A stretch of DNA of 64,000 nt, taken from positions 434,001-498,000 of the forward strand of contig NZ_LGIS01000014.1 in NCBI RefSeq assembly GCF_001187905.1, written 5' to 3'. Both the position numbers and the translations under genes were made by a program. The number at the start of each line of letters is the position of its first letter. The stretch's first letter is position 1. Origin of the DNA: Pantoea sp. RIT-PI-b. GTDB taxonomy: Bacteria; Pseudomonadota; Gammaproteobacteria; Enterobacterales; Enterobacteriaceae. This document shows, piece by piece, positions 37,427 through 48,498 of the stretch. Under the pieces are notes generated by a model. It made no database searches. It was not told the DNA's origin and saw only the letters and a list, made by a program, of their open reading frames with translations.

Positions 37427-39016
37427 ATGCAACGTCGTCATTTTCTAAAGTTGACTGCCGCTCTCAGCGCCGCCGGTGCGCTGCCGCTATGGAGCCGCTC
37501 ACTAATGGCCGCCACGCGACCGTTATTGCCGATCCCTTCCATTTTGGAACCTGACGCACGCGGGCAATACACGCTGACCGCCATGACCGGCAGCAGCCAA
37601 TGGAACGGTAAAGCGGTGCCCACCTGGGGCTACAACGGCGGATTGTTAGGGCCAGCACTCAGATTGCAGCGCGAAAAAAACGTCACGGTAAATATTCATA
37701 ACCAACTGCCTGAAGCCACTACGTTGCACTGGCATGGCCTGGAAATTCCTGGCGATGTTGATGGCGGTCCGCAAGGGATCATTGCGCCAGGTGCCACGCG
37801 TCAGGTGAGTTTTACCCCGGATCAACCGGCCGCCACCTGCTGGTTCCATCCGCATCAACACGGCAAAACCGGCTATCAGGTGGCGCAAGGTCTGGCGGGA
37901 TTGGTGCTGCTGGAAGATGAAGCGTCCGGCAAATTGCGCCTGCCGATGCAGTGGGGCGAAGATGACGTGCCGCTGATTTTCCAGGATAAACAGCTGAATA
38001 AAGCGGGGACGCAAATCGATTATCAACTCGATATCATGCGCGCCGCGGTGGGCTGGTTTGGCGATCTGATGCTGACCAACGGCGTGCCATATCCGCAGCA
38101 TGCCGTACCGCGCGGCTGGCTGCGCCTGCGTTTGCTCAACGGCTGTAACGCGCGCTCGCTGCATATCGCGACAAGCGATCGGCGTCCGCTGTATGTGATC
38201 GCCAGCGACGGCGGTTTACTGGCCGAACCGGTGAAAGTGACGAGCCTGCCGCTGTTACCGGGCGAGCGTTTTGAGGTGATGGTGGATACGTCGGATGGCA
38301 AAACCTTCGACATGGTGACGCTGCCGGTAACGCAAATGGGCATGACGCTTGCCCCGTTCGATCAACCTTTGCCGCTGGTGCAGATCATGCCGCTACGCGT
38401 GATGGCCAGCGGTACGCTGCCGGACAAACTGGTGGATCTGCCACCGGTTCCTGCAACGGATGGCCTGCAAAGCCGCTGGCTACAGCTGATGATGGATCCG
38501 CAGCTTGATCAGCAAGGCATGCAGGCGCTGATGGATCGCTACGGTGATAAAGCCATGGGCGGTGTGAAAATGGATCATGGCAACATGGCGATGAGTAACA
38601 GCGCGCAGCCGATGGATCATGGTGACATGGCGATGGATCACGGCAGCCACGGTAAAGCTGCGGCGTATGATTTCCACAACGGCAACAAGATCAACGGCCA
38701 GGCCTTCAATATGACCAAGCCGATGTTCAATGTGGAATTGGGTAAACTGGAGAAGTGGACCATCTCCGGCGAAGGCGATGCGATGCTGCATCCGTTCCAC
38801 ATTCACGGCACACAATTCCGCATCCTGTCAGAAAACGGCAAGCCGCCGGAAGCGCATCGTGCCGGCTGGAAAGACATTGTCAGCGTAAACGGCTGGCGCA
38901 GCGAAGTGCTGGTGCGCTTCAACTATGTCGCCAACGCTGAGAATGCCTATATGGCGCATTGCCATCTGCTCGAGCATGAAGATACTGGCATGATGCTGGG
39001 CTTTAGCGTCAGTTAA
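37427..39016 (+). CDS. cueO: CueO, periplasmic multicopper oxidase
   Basis: CueO oxidises Cu(I) to Cu(II) in the periplasm and protects the cell from copper. The start at 37427 gives 529 aa, slightly longer than E. coli CueO (516). A Tat signal with RRHFLK is at the N-terminus. Copper-ligand motifs are seen: [33 protein letters not shown] and [16 protein letters not shown] methionine/histidine-rich insert (about residues 380-410, with repeated MDHG) matches the copper-binding Met-rich segment. It ends 8 nt inside the tail of the opposite gene. Confidence 0.96.
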   Translation: MQRRHFLKLTAALSAAGALPLWSRSLMAATRPLLPIPSILEPDARGQYTLTAMTGSSQWNGKAVPTWGYNGGLLGPALRLQREKNVTVNIHNQLPEATTLHWHGLEIPGDVDGGPQGIIAPGATRQVSFTPDQPAATCWFHPHQHGKTGYQVAQGLAGLVLLEDEASGKLRLPMQWGEDDVPLIFQDKQLNKAGTQIDYQLDIMRAAVGWFGDLMLTNGVPYPQHAVPRGWLRLRLLNGCNARSLHIATSDRRPLYVIASDGGLLAEPVKVTSLPLLPGERFEVMVDTSDGKTFDMVTLPVTQMGMTLAPFDQPLPLVQIMPLRVMASGTLPDKLVDLPPVPATDGLQSRWLQLMMDPQLDQQGMQALMDRYGDKAMGGVKMDHGNMAMSNSAQPMDHGDMAMDHGSHGKAAAYDFHNGNKINGQAFNMTKPMFNVELGKLEKWTISGEGDAMLHPFHIHGTQFRILSENGKPPEAHRAGWKDIVSVNGWRSEVLVRFNYVANAENAYMAHCHLLEHEDTGMMLGFSVS

Positions 39017-40298
39017 CCGCAGCTTCAAGTGCCAGACGCATATCTTCAATCAGGTCGTCGGGATGCTCGATACCAATTGACAGGCGCACGGTGGCATCGC
39101 TGATGCCAATGCGTTGCCGCACCTCCTGCGGCACGCCCGAATGGGTGGTGCTGGCAGGATGGCTGGCGAGCGATTCGGTGCCGCCCAGGCTCACCGCCAG
39201 CTTGAACAGTGCCAGCGTATTAAGGAAGCGGAACGCCGCCGCTTGTCCGCCACGAATATCAAATGAGAAGGTCGAGCCGGCGCCGCTGCACTGGCGCTGA
39301 TACGTTTTCCCGGCTGGGCTCTCTGCATCGAGATACGGCAGCCAATGCAACTTTTCTACCTGTGGATGATCGCGCAAAAACGCCGCCACTTTATCCGCAT
39401 TGCTGGCCGCCTTCTCCATACGCAACGACAGCGTCTCCAGCGAGCGGCCGATCATCCAGCTGGAGTGCGGATCAAGCTGGGTGCCGATGGCGCTACGCAG
39501 CGAACGCACCTTGCTCACCAGCGCTTTACTGCCGAGCACCGCGCCGGCAATCAAATCCGAATGGCCACCCACATATTTAGTCAGCGAATAGAGCGACAAA
39601 TCTGCGCCGTGCTGTAACGGATGCTGAAACACCGGGCCGAGCAGGGTGTTGTCGCAGGCGAGAATCGGCCGTGAACCTTGCTGCTGCGCAATCACATCGG
39701 CAACCTGCTGCATTAACTGTATGTCGACCAAACTGTTGGTGGGATTGGCTGGCGTCTCAATCAAAATCAGCGCCACGCGTCCGCGCTGCCATGCGAGCTT
39801 GGCCGCTTCATGTACCTTATCTTCGTCGGTGCCATCGCTGAAACCCACCGCTTTAATTTCCAGATCGTGTAGCGTTTTGCTCAGCAGCGTTTCGGTGCCG
39901 CCGTACAGCGGCTGGGAGTGCAGAATCACCTCGCCAGGGCGGGCAAACGTCAACAGCGTGGTGGCAATCGCTGACATCCCGGAGGAGAACAGCGCTGCAC
40001 TTTCCGCACCTTCGTAGACCGCCAGCCGATCTTCAACGATTTCGCTGTTGGGATGGTTAAAGCGCGAATAGACCAATCCGCCACTTTTGCCTTCTGGCGG
40101 CTGCTTGCGCCCGGCGACGAAATCAAAAAAGTCCTGTCCCTCTTCGGCGCTGTTAAAGACAAAAGTCGAGGTGAGAAACACCGGCGGTTTCACCGCGCCT
40201 TCCGACAGCTGCGGATCGTAGCCGTAATTCAGCATCTGCGTTTCCGGGTGCAAATCGCGCGTACCAATCTGTGTTTTTTTACTGGATGAAGCGGTCAT
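39009..40298 (-). CDS. PLP-dependent Cys/Met metabolism enzyme (cystathionine gamma-synthase family)
   Basis: The 429-aa protein is a fold-type I PLP enzyme. The start at 40298 ([15 protein letters not shown]) has a GGAG ribosome binding site. Motifs: [18 protein letters not shown] with the active-site Tyr/Arg region, [14 protein letters not shown] phosphate loop, [11 protein letters not shown] cofactor Asp and the [11 protein letters not shown] catalytic lysine. It could be a cystathionine gamma-synthase, a gamma-lyase or a methionine gamma-lyase; sequence does not settle which. E. coli has gcd in this place, so the gene is a lineage-specific neighbour. Confidence 0.82.
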   Translation of the reverse strand: MTASSSKKTQIGTRDLHPETQMLNYGYDPQLSEGAVKPPVFLTSTFVFNSAEEGQDFFDFVAGRKQPPEGKSGGLVYSRFNHPNSEIVEDRLAVYEGAESAALFSSGMSAIATTLLTFARPGEVILHSQPLYGGTETLLSKTLHDLEIKAVGFSDGTDEDKVHEAAKLAWQRGRVALILIETPANPTNSLVDIQLMQQVADVIAQQQGSRPILACDNTLLGPVFQHPLQHGADLSLYSLTKYVGGHSDLIAGAVLGSKALVSKVRSLRSAIGTQLDPHSSWMIGRSLETLSLRMEKAASNADKVAAFLRDHPQVEKLHWLPYLDAESPAGKTYQRQCSGAGSTFSFDIRGGQAAAFRFLNTLALFKLAVSLGGTESLASHPASTTHSGVPQEVRQRIGISDATVRLSIGIEHPDDLIEDMRLALEAAVN

Positions 40299-40463
40299 AG
40301 GAACTCCAGAACCAAGCGGTGAAGGGGCGGACTCGTCCATACAGTTAACGCCAGCGTGATAAATTTCGCCACGGAATCGTTTGCGTTCTGTGCGCGGCGT
40401 TAGACGCCAGCTCGACTATGATAGACTTCGTGGCTTTCCAAAAACCGTAATTGGACGCATGCA

Positions 40464-41000
40464 ATGAAACATACCGTCGACGTGATGATCTCCGAGCAAG
40501 AGATCGCAACCCGGATTGCCGAACTGGGCAAGCAGATTAGCGAGCACTACCGCGACAGCGGCAGCGAAATGGTGTTAGTAGGTTTGCTGCGCGGCTCCTT
40601 TATGTTTATGGCCGATCTGTGCCGCACCATCGACGTGCCGCATGAAGTCGACTTTATGACCGCCTCCAGCTACGGCAGCGGCATGTCGAGCACGCGCGAC
40701 GTAAAAATCCTCAAAGATCTCGACGAAGATATTCGCGGCAAGGATGTGCTGATCGTCGAAGACATCATCGATTCCGGCAACACCCTGAGCAAAGTGCGCG
40801 AAATTCTGCGCCTGCGCGAGCCGAAATCGCTGGCAATTTGTACCTTGCTGGATAAGCCAGAGCGCCGTGAAGTGGATGTCACCGTGGAATACGTTGGCTT
40901 CACCATCCCAGACGAGTTTGTGGTGGGCTTTGGCATCGACTACGCGCAGCGTTATCGCCATTTGCCGTATATCGGCAAAGTTATCCCGACCGGTGAATAA
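40464..41000 (+). CDS. hpt: Hpt, hypoxanthine phosphoribosyltransferase
   Basis: Hpt salvages hypoxanthine (and guanine weakly) to IMP using PRPP. The 178-aa product carries the PRPP-binding loop [15 protein letters not shown] and the C-terminal [17 protein letters not shown] segment. It matches the E. coli length. In E. coli the divergent can (carbonic anhydrase) gene is next door; here only 203 nt separate hpt from yadG and can is absent. Confidence 0.97.
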   Translation: MKHTVDVMISEQEIATRIAELGKQISEHYRDSGSEMVLVGLLRGSFMFMADLCRTIDVPHEVDFMTASSYGSGMSSTRDVKILKDLDEDIRGKDVLIVEDIIDSGNTLSKVREILRLREPKSLAICTLLDKPERREVDVTVEYVGFTIPDEFVVGFGIDYAQRYRHLPYIGKVIPTGE

Positions 41001-41203
41001 CCGCACAATCGTCCAAGGCTAATCTCCCCAGCCTGCGATAAACTGCGCAGCCCGTGAGCCAACCGCTTATGGGCTGGCTTGACTCTCTGCTAAACTCCTT
41101 TGATTTCTCAATCTTTATTATCGCGACAGCGCATGCCTCTTCGTTCGCGCGCACTATCATTACACGTGGCTGTGATGTCACAACAATAAGGTATGGATTC
41201 ACA

Positions 41204-42130
41204 ATGACATATGCACTGGAAATTTCCGGGCTGACCAAAACCTATCCCGGCGGCGTACAGGCGCTGAAAGGACTCGATCTCAACGTGGAAGCGGGGGATT
41301 TTTACGCCTTGCTCGGGCCTAACGGCGCCGGAAAATCCACCACCATCGGTATTATCAGCTCGCTGGTGAATAAATCTGGTGGCAGCGTGCGCGTGTTTGG
41401 TTATGACCTGCAAAAAGATGTGGTCAACGCCAAGCGTCAGCTCGGGCTGGTGCCGCAGGAGTTCAACTTCAACCCGTTTGAAACCGTGATGCAGATTGTG
41501 GTGAATCAGGCGGGTTACTACGGCGTGGAACGTGCCGAAGCCAACAAGCGTGCAGAAAAATACCTTAACCAGCTTGATCTGTGGGGCAAGCGCAACGAAC
41601 GTGCGCGTATGCTTTCGGGCGGGATGAAGCGCCGCCTGATGATTGCGCGTGCCTTGATGCATGAGCCGAAGCTGCTCATCCTCGATGAACCCACCGCGGG
41701 CGTGGATATCGAACTGCGCCGTTCGATGTGGAGTTTCCTGAAAGAGCTGAATATCAAAGGCACCACCATCATCCTCACCACGCACTATCTGGAAGAGGCG
41801 GAGATGCTGTGCCGCAATATTGGCATCATTCAGAGCGGCGAGCTGGTGGAAAACACCTCGATGAAAGGGCTGCTCTCCAAGCTGCAATCCGAAACCTTCA
41901 TTCTGGATCTCGCTCCGCGCAGTCCGCTGCCGCAGCTGGAGGGCTTCCAGTATCGACTGGTGGATACCTCCACGCTGGAAGTGGAAGTGATGCGCGAGCA
42001 AGGACTGAACAGCGTGTTCAGTCAACTGAGCGCGCAGGGCGTGCAGGTACTGAGTATGCGCAATAAAGCTAACCGCCTTGAGGAGCTGTTCGTCAGCCTG
42101 ACACAGGGAAAAACAGGAGTGAAAGCATGA
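41204..42130 (+). CDS. yadG: YadG, ABC transporter ATP-binding protein
   Basis: YadG is the ATPase of a two-gene ABC-2-type exporter with unknown substrate. The start at 41204 gives 308 aa, the same as E. coli, and discards a 50-residue upstream extension. Walker A is GPNGAGKST, the signature is LSGGMKRRLMIARAL, and Walker B LLILDEPTAGVD is followed by the H-loop TTHYLEEAE. The stop overlaps the yadH start (ATGA), indicating translational coupling. Confidence 0.95.
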   Translation: MTYALEISGLTKTYPGGVQALKGLDLNVEAGDFYALLGPNGAGKSTTIGIISSLVNKSGGSVRVFGYDLQKDVVNAKRQLGLVPQEFNFNPFETVMQIVVNQAGYYGVERAEANKRAEKYLNQLDLWGKRNERARMLSGGMKRRLMIARALMHEPKLLILDEPTAGVDIELRRSMWSFLKELNIKGTTIILTTHYLEEAEMLCRNIGIIQSGELVENTSMKGLLSKLQSETFILDLAPRSPLPQLEGFQYRLVDTSTLEVEVMREQGLNSVFSQLSAQGVQVLSMRNKANRLEELFVSLTQGKTGVKA

Positions 42131-42897
42131 CGCACTTGTATTGGGTGGCGCTCAAGAGTATCTGGAGCAAAGAGATTAACCGCTTCGCCCGCATCTGGAT
42201 TCAGACGCTGGTGCCGCCGGTAATCACCATGACGCTCTATTTCATCATCTTCGGCAATCTGATTGGTTCGCGCATCGGCGATATGCACGGTTTCAGCTAC
42301 ATGCAGTTTATCGTGCCGGGCCTGATCATGATGGCGGTGATCACTAACGCTTACGCCAACGTGGCGTCATCGTTCTTCAGCGCCAAGTTCCAGCGCAATA
42401 TTGAAGAGCTGCTGGTGGCGCCGGTGCCAACGCACATCATCATCGCCGGTTATGTCGGCGGTGGCGTGGCGCGTGGCGTGTGCGTGGGGATTTTGGTTAC
42501 CGCGATTTCACTGTTCTTCGTGCCGTTCCACGTGCATTCATGGTCGATGGTGGCGCTGACGCTGCTACTGACAGCGATCTTGTTCTCGCTGGCGGGCCTG
42601 CTGAATGCGGTCTTCGCGCGCACCTTTGACGATATCAGCCTGATTCCGACCTTCGTGCTGACGCCGTTAACCTATCTTGGCGGCGTGTTCTACTCGTTGA
42701 CGTTGCTGCCGCCGTTCTGGCAAGCGGTGTCGAAGCTCAATCCGGTGGTGTATATGATCAGCGGCTTCCGTTACGGTTTCCTCGGCATCAACGATGTGCC
42801 GCTGGTGTTTACGCTATCGGTGCTGATTGCCTTTATCGTGGTGTTTTACGTGCTGGTGTATACGCTGATTCAGCGTGGCAGGGGATTACGTACCTAA
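42127..42897 (+). CDS. yadH: YadH, ABC-2 type transporter permease
   Basis: YadH is the inner-membrane permease partner of YadG. The 256-aa length equals E. coli YadH. Six hydrophobic segments are visible, with the ABC-2 signature around LTPLTYLGGVFYSLTLLP and NPVVYMISGFRYGF. Substrate is unknown. It converges on panD across a hairpin region. Confidence 0.95.
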   Translation: MTHLYWVALKSIWSKEINRFARIWIQTLVPPVITMTLYFIIFGNLIGSRIGDMHGFSYMQFIVPGLIMMAVITNAYANVASSFFSAKFQRNIEELLVAPVPTHIIIAGYVGGGVARGVCVGILVTAISLFFVPFHVHSWSMVALTLLLTAILFSLAGLLNAVFARTFDDISLIPTFVLTPLTYLGGVFYSLTLLPPFWQAVSKLNPVVYMISGFRYGFLGINDVPLVFTLSVLIAFIVVFYVLVYTLIQRGRGLRT

Positions 42898-42907
42898 TGA
42901 CGGTCGC

Positions 42908-42932
42908 GGTCGCCTGAAATGGCGACCCTACG
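42908..42932. repeat. Intergenic palindrome, type B (single copy)
   Basis: GGTCGCC-TGAAAT-GGCGACC followed by CTACG is a single copy of the type B palindrome also found at 31545 and 57665. Its centre is TGAAAT instead of ATTWAT. Confidence 0.75.
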
Positions 42933-42937
42933 AATAA

Positions 42938-42967
42938 CAAGGGCGCGGTGTAAAAACCGCGCCCTTG
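42938..42967. terminator. Stem-loop between converging yadH and panD
   Basis: CAAGGGCGCGG pairs perfectly with CCGCGCCCTTG (11 bp) around an A-rich 8-nt loop. It lies between two converging stops. T-runs are weak on both strands, so it is probably a shared, modest terminator. Confidence 0.6.
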
Positions 42968-42972
42968 CTGTA

Positions 42973-43353
42973 TCAGGCTACCTGAACTGGAAGGGCCTTA
43001 GCGAGGCGCTTCATTTCATTGTCGCCTTCAAAATAGGCGACTTTCGGCTGCCAGCTGCGCGCGACTTCATCTTCCACCTGCACGTAAGAGCAGATGATCA
43101 TGATATCGCCAGCACAGGCACAGCGCGCGGCGGCGCCGTTGACCGAAATGATCTTCGAGCCACGTTCAGCGGCAATCGCATAGGTTGAAAAACGCTGGCC
43201 GTTGGTGACGTTATAGATGTCGATGGCTTCATACTGCAGAATGCCGGACGCATCGAGGAAATCCTGGTCAATGGCGCAGGAACCTTCGTAATGCAAATCT
43301 GCCTGGGTGACTTTAACGCGATGCAGTTTGCCCTGAAGTACGGTACGAATCAT
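42973..43353 (-). CDS. panD: PanD, aspartate 1-decarboxylase
   Basis: PanD makes beta-alanine from aspartate for pantothenate synthesis. It is translated as a 126-aa proenzyme that cleaves between Gly24 and Ser25 (YEGSCAID) to form a pyruvoyl cofactor; both residues are present. It lies 41 nt downstream of panC on the same strand, so panB-panC-panD are probably one operon here. In E. coli another gene separates panD from panC. Confidence 0.97.
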   Translation of the reverse strand: MIRTVLQGKLHRVKVTQADLHYEGSCAIDQDFLDASGILQYEAIDIYNVTNGQRFSTYAIAAERGSKIISVNGAAARCACAGDIMIICSYVQVEDEVARSWQPKVAYFEGDNEMKRLAKALPVQVA

Positions 43354-43394
43354 AGCGGGATAACCTTATTATGCTGCTAATAAACGACGGAAAA

Positions 43395-44249
43395 TTACTC
43401 CGTCAGATCCACTTGCTGATTATCGATCAGCCGCGCATTGCCCAGCCAGGCGGCCATTAAAATCACCGCGCGTTGGCTATCGACAGTTAGCGCTTGCAGG
43501 GTTGCGGCATCGCAGATGGCTAATCCATCCGGACGGAAACCCTGATCGCGCAGCGACGCTTCCGCTTGCTCGATAATCTCTTCGACATGGCGCTCGCCAT
43601 TACTCAGACGCTCGGCCATGCTGTTCATCACCTTACTGAGACCGGCGGCGATTTTACGTTCGTCGGCGGTGAGATAACCGTTGCGCGAACTCAGCGCCAG
43701 ACCATCTTTGGCGCGCACCGTTGGCACACCCACGATCTCAATATCAAAGCCCATATCCGCCACCATCTTGCGGATAATCGCCAGCTGTTGAAAATCTTTC
43801 TCGCCGAAGCAGGCGATGTCGGGCTGCACCAGATTGAACAATTTGCTAACGACAGTGGAGACGCCGCGGAAATGGCCCGGACGGCTGGCGCCTTCCAGCA
43901 GCGATGAGAGTCCCGGTACTTCGACAAACGTCTGGCTATCGAGACCTTGCGGGTAAACCTCCGCTGGCGCCGGCGCAAATACCACATCGACGCTGTGACG
44001 ATTGAGCTTCTCGCAATCGTCCTGCAGCGTGCGTGGATAGCGCGCCAGGTCGTCGGGACGCTCAAACTGCATCGGGTTAACGAAAATGGATACCACCACA
44101 ATATCGGCCCGTTCACGCGCTTCATCGACCAACGTCAGATGACCGTCATGCAGGTTGCCCATGGTCGGGACGAGCGCGATACGTTTGCCTGCCTGACGCC
44201 AGCGACGAATTTCACGACGCAGCATCGGCAGTGTTTCGATGATCAGCAC
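43395..44249 (-). CDS. panC: PanC, pantothenate synthetase
   Basis: PanC joins pantoate and beta-alanine with ATP to form pantothenate. The 284-aa product (E. coli 283) shows the nucleotide-binding [14 protein letters not shown] motif, [11 protein letters not shown] and the [13 protein letters not shown] signature loop. It starts 15 nt after panB. Confidence 0.98.
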   Translation of the reverse strand: MLIIETLPMLRREIRRWRQAGKRIALVPTMGNLHDGHLTLVDEARERADIVVVSIFVNPMQFERPDDLARYPRTLQDDCEKLNRHSVDVVFAPAPAEVYPQGLDSQTFVEVPGLSSLLEGASRPGHFRGVSTVVSKLFNLVQPDIACFGEKDFQQLAIIRKMVADMGFDIEIVGVPTVRAKDGLALSSRNGYLTADERKIAAGLSKVMNSMAERLSNGERHVEEIIEQAEASLRDQGFRPDGLAICDAATLQALTVDSQRAVILMAAWLGNARLIDNQQVDLTE

Positions 44250-44264
44250 TGCAAATCTCCTGAT

Positions 44265-45059
44265 TTACTGGAAACTGTGTTCAGCGGCTGGATAGATGCC
44301 CGCTTCAACGTCGGCGATATATTGGCGAATTGCCGCACGAATGTCGCCAGTTTCGGCGAGGAAATTTTTGGCAAATTTGGGAATGTGGCCGCCGGTAATG
44401 CCAAAGGCGTCATGCATCACCAGAATCTGACCGTCGGTGACGTTGCCAGCGCCGATACCAATCACCGGCACCGACAGCGCTTTGGTGACGCGCTCGGCCA
44501 ATGCCACCGGGACGCACTCCAGCACCAGCAGCTGCATGCCCGCGGCTTCCAGCGCTAGTGCATCAGCCAGCAGACGTTCGGCGGCGGCTTCATCGCGGCC
44601 CTGTACTTTATAGCCGCCGAAAACATTAACCGATTGCGGTGTCAGTCCCAGATGGCCGCACACCGGTACGGCGCGCTCGGTCAGCATGCGCACGGTTTCA
44701 GCCAGCCATTCGCCGCCCTCCAGCTTCACCATGTTGGCACCGGCGCGCATCAGCTGCGCGGCATTAGTGAAGGTGTGTTCCGGCGTGGCATAACTCATAA
44801 ATGGCAGGTCAGCCATTAACAGCGCCTGCGGCGCGCCACGGCGCACGGCGGCGGTATGATAAGCGATATCCGCGACGGTAACCGGTAACGTCGATTCATG
44901 GCCTTGCACGGTCATGCCGAGCGAATCACCAATCAGCATCACCTGAATGCCTTCATTGGCAAAGAGACGGGCAAAACTAAAATCGTATGCCGTCAGCGTG
45001 GCAAATTTGCGGCCGCTGGTTTTGAGTTGGCGTAGATGGGAGATAGTTGTCGGTTTCAT
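44265..45059 (-). CDS. panB: PanB, ketopantoate hydroxymethyltransferase
   Basis: PanB transfers a hydroxymethyl group from methylene-THF to 2-oxoisovalerate, the first committed step of pantothenate synthesis. The 264-aa product matches E. coli. Visible motifs: [15 protein letters not shown], the metal/substrate-binding KLEGGEW and [19 protein letters not shown]. It heads panB-panC-panD. Confidence 0.98.
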   Translation of the reverse strand: MKPTTISHLRQLKTSGRKFATLTAYDFSFARLFANEGIQVMLIGDSLGMTVQGHESTLPVTVADIAYHTAAVRRGAPQALLMADLPFMSYATPEHTFTNAAQLMRAGANMVKLEGGEWLAETVRMLTERAVPVCGHLGLTPQSVNVFGGYKVQGRDEAAAERLLADALALEAAGMQLLVLECVPVALAERVTKALSVPVIGIGAGNVTDGQILVMHDAFGITGGHIPKFAKNFLAETGDIRAAIRQYIADVEAGIYPAAEHSFQ

Positions 45060-45101
45060 CGCACACTCCAGAGTTTTCTGATGCGCGCAGTGTACTACGG
45101 G

Positions 45102-45587
45102 TTACTCAGACCACAAACGGATAGCGCTGCGATCCAGCCTGGCAAGAATCTCAGCCAATGCTTGCCCGTTTGGCAGCGCCAGCTGCGGCGCAATCTCTAG
45201 CAACGGCACCAGCATAAAAGCGCGATTGTGCATGTCGTAATGCGGCACGGTGAGACGCGGGGTGTTAATCGTAGCGTTGCCAAACAGCATGATGTCGAGA
45301 TCCAGCGTACGCGGTCCCCAACGTTCAGCTTTACGCACGCGACCGTGATCCAGCTCGATACGTTGCGTGTGATCGAGCAGCGCTTCGGCAGCCAGCGCGG
45401 TTTCCAGTTCCACCACCGCATTAAGGTAATCGGGCTGATCCGGTGGGCCGTACGGCGGCGTGCGATATAACGAAGAGGTTTTGAGGCGCGAGGTGTGCGG
45501 AAGGGCATCCAGTGCGGCCAGCGCTGCATCAACCTGATGCAGCGGATCGGCCAGATTACTGCCTAAAGCGAGGTAAACGCGGGTCAT
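45102..45587 (-). CDS. folK: FolK, HPPK (hydroxymethyldihydropterin pyrophosphokinase)
   Basis: FolK transfers pyrophosphate from ATP to 6-hydroxymethyl-7,8-dihydropterin in folate synthesis. The 161-aa product shows [10 protein letters not shown] at the start, the [14 protein letters not shown] signature with metal-binding aspartates, and [16 protein letters not shown]. Its ATG overlaps the pcnB stop (ATGA), so translation is coupled to pcnB. Confidence 0.97.
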   Translation of the reverse strand: MTRVYLALGSNLADPLHQVDAALAALDALPHTSRLKTSSLYRTPPYGPPDQPDYLNAVVELETALAAEALLDHTQRIELDHGRVRKAERWGPRTLDLDIMLFGNATINTPRLTVPHYDMHNRAFMLVPLLEIAPQLALPNGQALAEILARLDRSAIRLWSE

Positions 45588-46999
45588 TGCGCGCTATTGG
45601 TATCGCGACGTGGCCCGGTTGGACGGCGGCGTGGACGGCGCGGTTTACGGCGCGGTGCCGGATCGTCGCCCAGCGTGGTCATCATGGTTTTCTGCTGGAC
45701 CGGCGCGGCCGCCTGGAACTCGCCCCACCAATGCGTCAGCTTTTGCAGCTCAGGATTGTTTTCCACATCGGCGCGCAGCGCCATCAGGTCGTAAGCGGCG
45801 CGGAACTTAGGATGCTCCATCAGCTTCCACGCACGTTTGCCGTGACGACGCGACATGCGCAACTGCAGCTGCCAGATATCGCGAATCAAAGTGGTGATAC
45901 GTTTCGGAATCGCTAGCGCGCGGCAGGCTTCATCCAGAATTTCGTTCATCGACAGGGCAAAGGCATCGTAATAGGTCAGGCCGCTTTCCTGCGCAATACG
46001 CTCGGCGGATTCCAGCTGCGGATACCAGAACATAGCGGCAAACAGGAAGGCCGGGTTAACGCGCATATCATTTTGAATACGCGTATCAGTATTTTTCAGC
46101 ACCTGCGCCAGCATGCGCTCCATCAGGCTGTCGCTTTCGGCGGTGAAACCCCGCGTCAGCGTCGGAAACAGCGGCTGGAACAGCTGATATTCACGCATCA
46201 TCTGATAGGTGCGGTAGCCGTAACCGGCCTGCAGCAGCTTGAGTGACTCTTCAAACATACGCGCCGGAGGAATGTCATTCAGCAGCGTCGCCAGGCGCGG
46301 GATCGGCTCGGCGGTTTCTGCAGCAATACGCATCTGCAGCTTGGCGGCAAAACGTACCACACGCAGCATGCGCACCGGATCTTCGCGATAGCGGGTTTCC
46401 GGATCGCCAATCAGGCGAATGATGCCTTCCTGCAGATCGTGCAGGCCGCCAACGTAATCGCGGACGGTGAAATCGGCCACGCTGTAATAGAGGCTGTTGA
46501 TGGTCAGATCGCGGCGCTGGGCATCATCTTCAATGCTGCCGAAGATGTTGTCGCGCAGCAGCATGCCGTTCTGGCCGCGCTGCGAGCTATTGCGATCTTC
46601 TTCGCTCTCTTCCTGATGATGACCGCGGAAGGTAGCAACTTCGATCACTTCCGGACCGAACATCACATGTGCCAGACGGAAACGACGACCCACCAGGCGG
46701 CAGTTGCGGAACAGCTTGCGCATCTGCTCAGGCGTGGCGTTGGTGGTGATATCAAAGTCTTTTGGCTTGCTGCCGAGCAGCAAATCACGCACGCCGCCGC
46801 CAACCAGGTAAGCTTCGTATCCGGCTTTGTTCAGGCGATAGAGCACTTTAAGGGCGTTTTCGCTGATATCTTTGCGTGAGATGTTGTGGCTTTCGCGTGG
46901 AATGACGGTCATCAGACTCTTCTCAGCTTCCACCTCTTCAGGCGCCTCCTCATCACGCTTGAGGACTCTCCGGCAAAAATTAGCGACTCGGGTAAAAAT
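45584..46999 (-). CDS. pcnB: PcnB, poly(A) polymerase I, starting at ATT
   Basis: PcnB adds 3' poly(A) tails that promote RNA decay. The proposed start is the ATT at 46999, giving 471 aa: from there the protein reads (M)[17 protein letters not shown], which aligns with the N-terminus of E. coli PcnB, a protein known to start at AUU. A GAGGT ribosome binding site lies 5 nt upstream. The first standard codon in frame is a GTG 22 codons later, which would cut off the conserved start. The catalytic core is clear ([24 protein letters not shown]) and the C-terminus is Arg/Pro-rich, as in E. coli. Confidence 0.92.
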   Translation of the reverse strand: MFTRVANFCRRVLKRDEEAPEEVEAEKSLMTVIPRESHNISRKDISENALKVLYRLNKAGYEAYLVGGGVRDLLLGSKPKDFDITTNATPEQMRKLFRNCRLVGRRFRLAHVMFGPEVIEVATFRGHHQEESEEDRNSSQRGQNGMLLRDNIFGSIEDDAQRRDLTINSLYYSVADFTVRDYVGGLHDLQEGIIRLIGDPETRYREDPVRMLRVVRFAAKLQMRIAAETAEPIPRLATLLNDIPPARMFEESLKLLQAGYGYRTYQMMREYQLFQPLFPTLTRGFTAESDSLMERMLAQVLKNTDTRIQNDMRVNPAFLFAAMFWYPQLESAERIAQESGLTYYDAFALSMNEILDEACRALAIPKRITTLIRDIWQLQLRMSRRHGKRAWKLMEHPKFRAAYDLMALRADVENNPELQKLTHWWGEFQAAAPVQQKTMMTTLGDDPAPRRKPRRPRRRPTGPRRDTNSAQ

Positions 47000-47036
47000 G
47001 GGACACCTCGACAGTGATAAAAGGGTGTTAATAAAA

Positions 47037-47972
47037 TCAGCGGCTAATCATAGCCTGTTGAGAACCATTTAGGAATGGCGATGTCGTTTCATCGGGCTTG
47101 AGACCGTTCTGCAACGGAATCAGGCGGATATTCCACTGCGCGACGGCCTGTTTCAGCAGGTTTTCCAGCGATTCATCCTGCCATCCTGGCGAAACCGGTT
47201 GACCGAGAAAGCGCAGCGCCTGCACCAGCAGCGGTCGCGCATCGCCGGTTGGCAGCGCGGGCGCATGATTTTGCTTTGAAAGTTTATTGCCATCCTGATT
47301 GACCGCGAGCGGTAAATGCAGGTAATCCGGCACCGGCCAGGCGAACTGCTGATAAAGCGCTATCTGGCGCACCGTCGGCTCAATTAAATCTGCGCCGCGC
47401 ACAATTTCCGTTACGCCTTGAAAATGGTCATCGACCACCACCGCCAGGTTATAGGCAAATAGCCCATCACGGCGATGGATAATAAAATCTTCCTGTGCCA
47501 GCTGCGCTTCCGCCTGTAAATGGCCGCGCAGACGATCGTCAAAACCGAAAACGGGTGCATGTTGACGCAGGCGTAATGCGGCATTATCGGGCGGCAGCTG
47601 CAAATCGCGGCAGTGGCCGTCATAAAATCCGCCAGACTGCTGAATACGGCGCCGGGTACAGCGGCAGAAGTAACTTTGACGATGGCTTTGCAGCCAGCTC
47701 AGCGCGGCGCGATAGGCATCATGACGCTGTGACTGCCACAGCACTTCGCCATCCCACTGCAAACCGTAATGTTCCAGCTGCTGCAAAATACGCGTTGCCG
47801 CACCGGGAACTTCACGTGGTGGATCGATATCTTCGATGCGCACCAGCCAGCTTCCCTGTTGCGCACGCGCACTCAGGTAACTGCCTAACGCAGCAATCAG
47901 CGAACCAAAATGCAGGTCACCCGAAGGAGAGGGAGCGAAACGCCCAATGCAGGGAGGAGTTAAAGCGGTCAT
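47037..47972 (-). CDS. gluQ: GluQ (GluQRS), glutamyl-Q tRNA(Asp) synthetase
   Basis: GluQ attaches glutamate to the queuosine base of tRNA-Asp. The start at 47972 ([18 protein letters not shown]) gives 311 aa, near the E. coli 308, and avoids running back into dksA. The HIGH-like motif is [13 protein letters not shown], the KMSKS-like motif is KLSKQNH, and zinc ligands occur as CRCTRRR with a later YDGHCR. There is no anticodon-binding domain, as expected. It lies downstream of dksA as in other enterobacteria. Confidence 0.94.
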   Translation of the reverse strand: MTALTPPCIGRFAPSPSGDLHFGSLIAALGSYLSARAQQGSWLVRIEDIDPPREVPGAATRILQQLEHYGLQWDGEVLWQSQRHDAYRAALSWLQSHRQSYFCRCTRRRIQQSGGFYDGHCRDLQLPPDNAALRLRQHAPVFGFDDRLRGHLQAEAQLAQEDFIIHRRDGLFAYNLAVVVDDHFQGVTEIVRGADLIEPTVRQIALYQQFAWPVPDYLHLPLAVNQDGNKLSKQNHAPALPTGDARPLLVQALRFLGQPVSPGWQDESLENLLKQAVAQWNIRLIPLQNGLKPDETTSPFLNGSQQAMISR

Positions 47973-48042
47973 TTGGAAGTGTACCGCACGTCGGGAAAAC
48001 AGGGATTTTCCCGGCTGTGCGGTAACAGTTTGCTCACGGCCA

Positions 48043-48498
48043 TTAGCCAGCCATCTGCTTCTCGCGGATTTCTGCCAGCGTTTTGCAGTCGATGCAGAGG
48101 TCAGCAGTCGGACGCGCTTCGAGGCGACGAATACCAATTTCTACACCGCAGGAATCACAGTAGCCGAAATCGTCGTCATCCACTTTCTTAAGCGTTTTCT
48201 CAATCTTTTTAATGAGTTTGCGCTCACGATCGCGGTTACGTAATTCCAGGCTGAACTCTTCTTCCTGTGCGGCACGGTCGACCGGATCCGGGAAGTTGGC
48301 AGCTTCGTCCTGCATGTGCGACACAGTGCGATCTACTTCATCCCGAAGTTGGTTGCGCCAGGCTTCCAGAATCTTACGGAAGTGACCTAGCTGGGCGTCG
48401 TTCATATACTCTTCGCCCGGTTTCACCTGATACGGCTCCACTCCAGCAATGGCGAGGATACTCAGGGACGATGTTTTACGGTTTTGCCCTTCTTGCAT
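48043..48498 (-). CDS. dksA: DksA, RNA polymerase-binding transcription factor
   Basis: DksA acts with ppGpp in the RNA polymerase secondary channel to drive the stringent response. The start at 48498 ([19 protein letters not shown]) gives 151 aa, the same as E. coli. The coiled-coil with tip aspartates (NFPDPVDRA) and the four-cysteine zinc finger (CDSC and CIDC) are present. It is followed by gluQ. Confidence 0.98.
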   Translation of the reverse strand: MQEGQNRKTSSLSILAIAGVEPYQVKPGEEYMNDAQLGHFRKILEAWRNQLRDEVDRTVSHMQDEAANFPDPVDRAAQEEEFSLELRNRDRERKLIKKIEKTLKKVDDDDFGYCDSCGVEIGIRRLEARPTADLCIDCKTLAEIREKQMAG

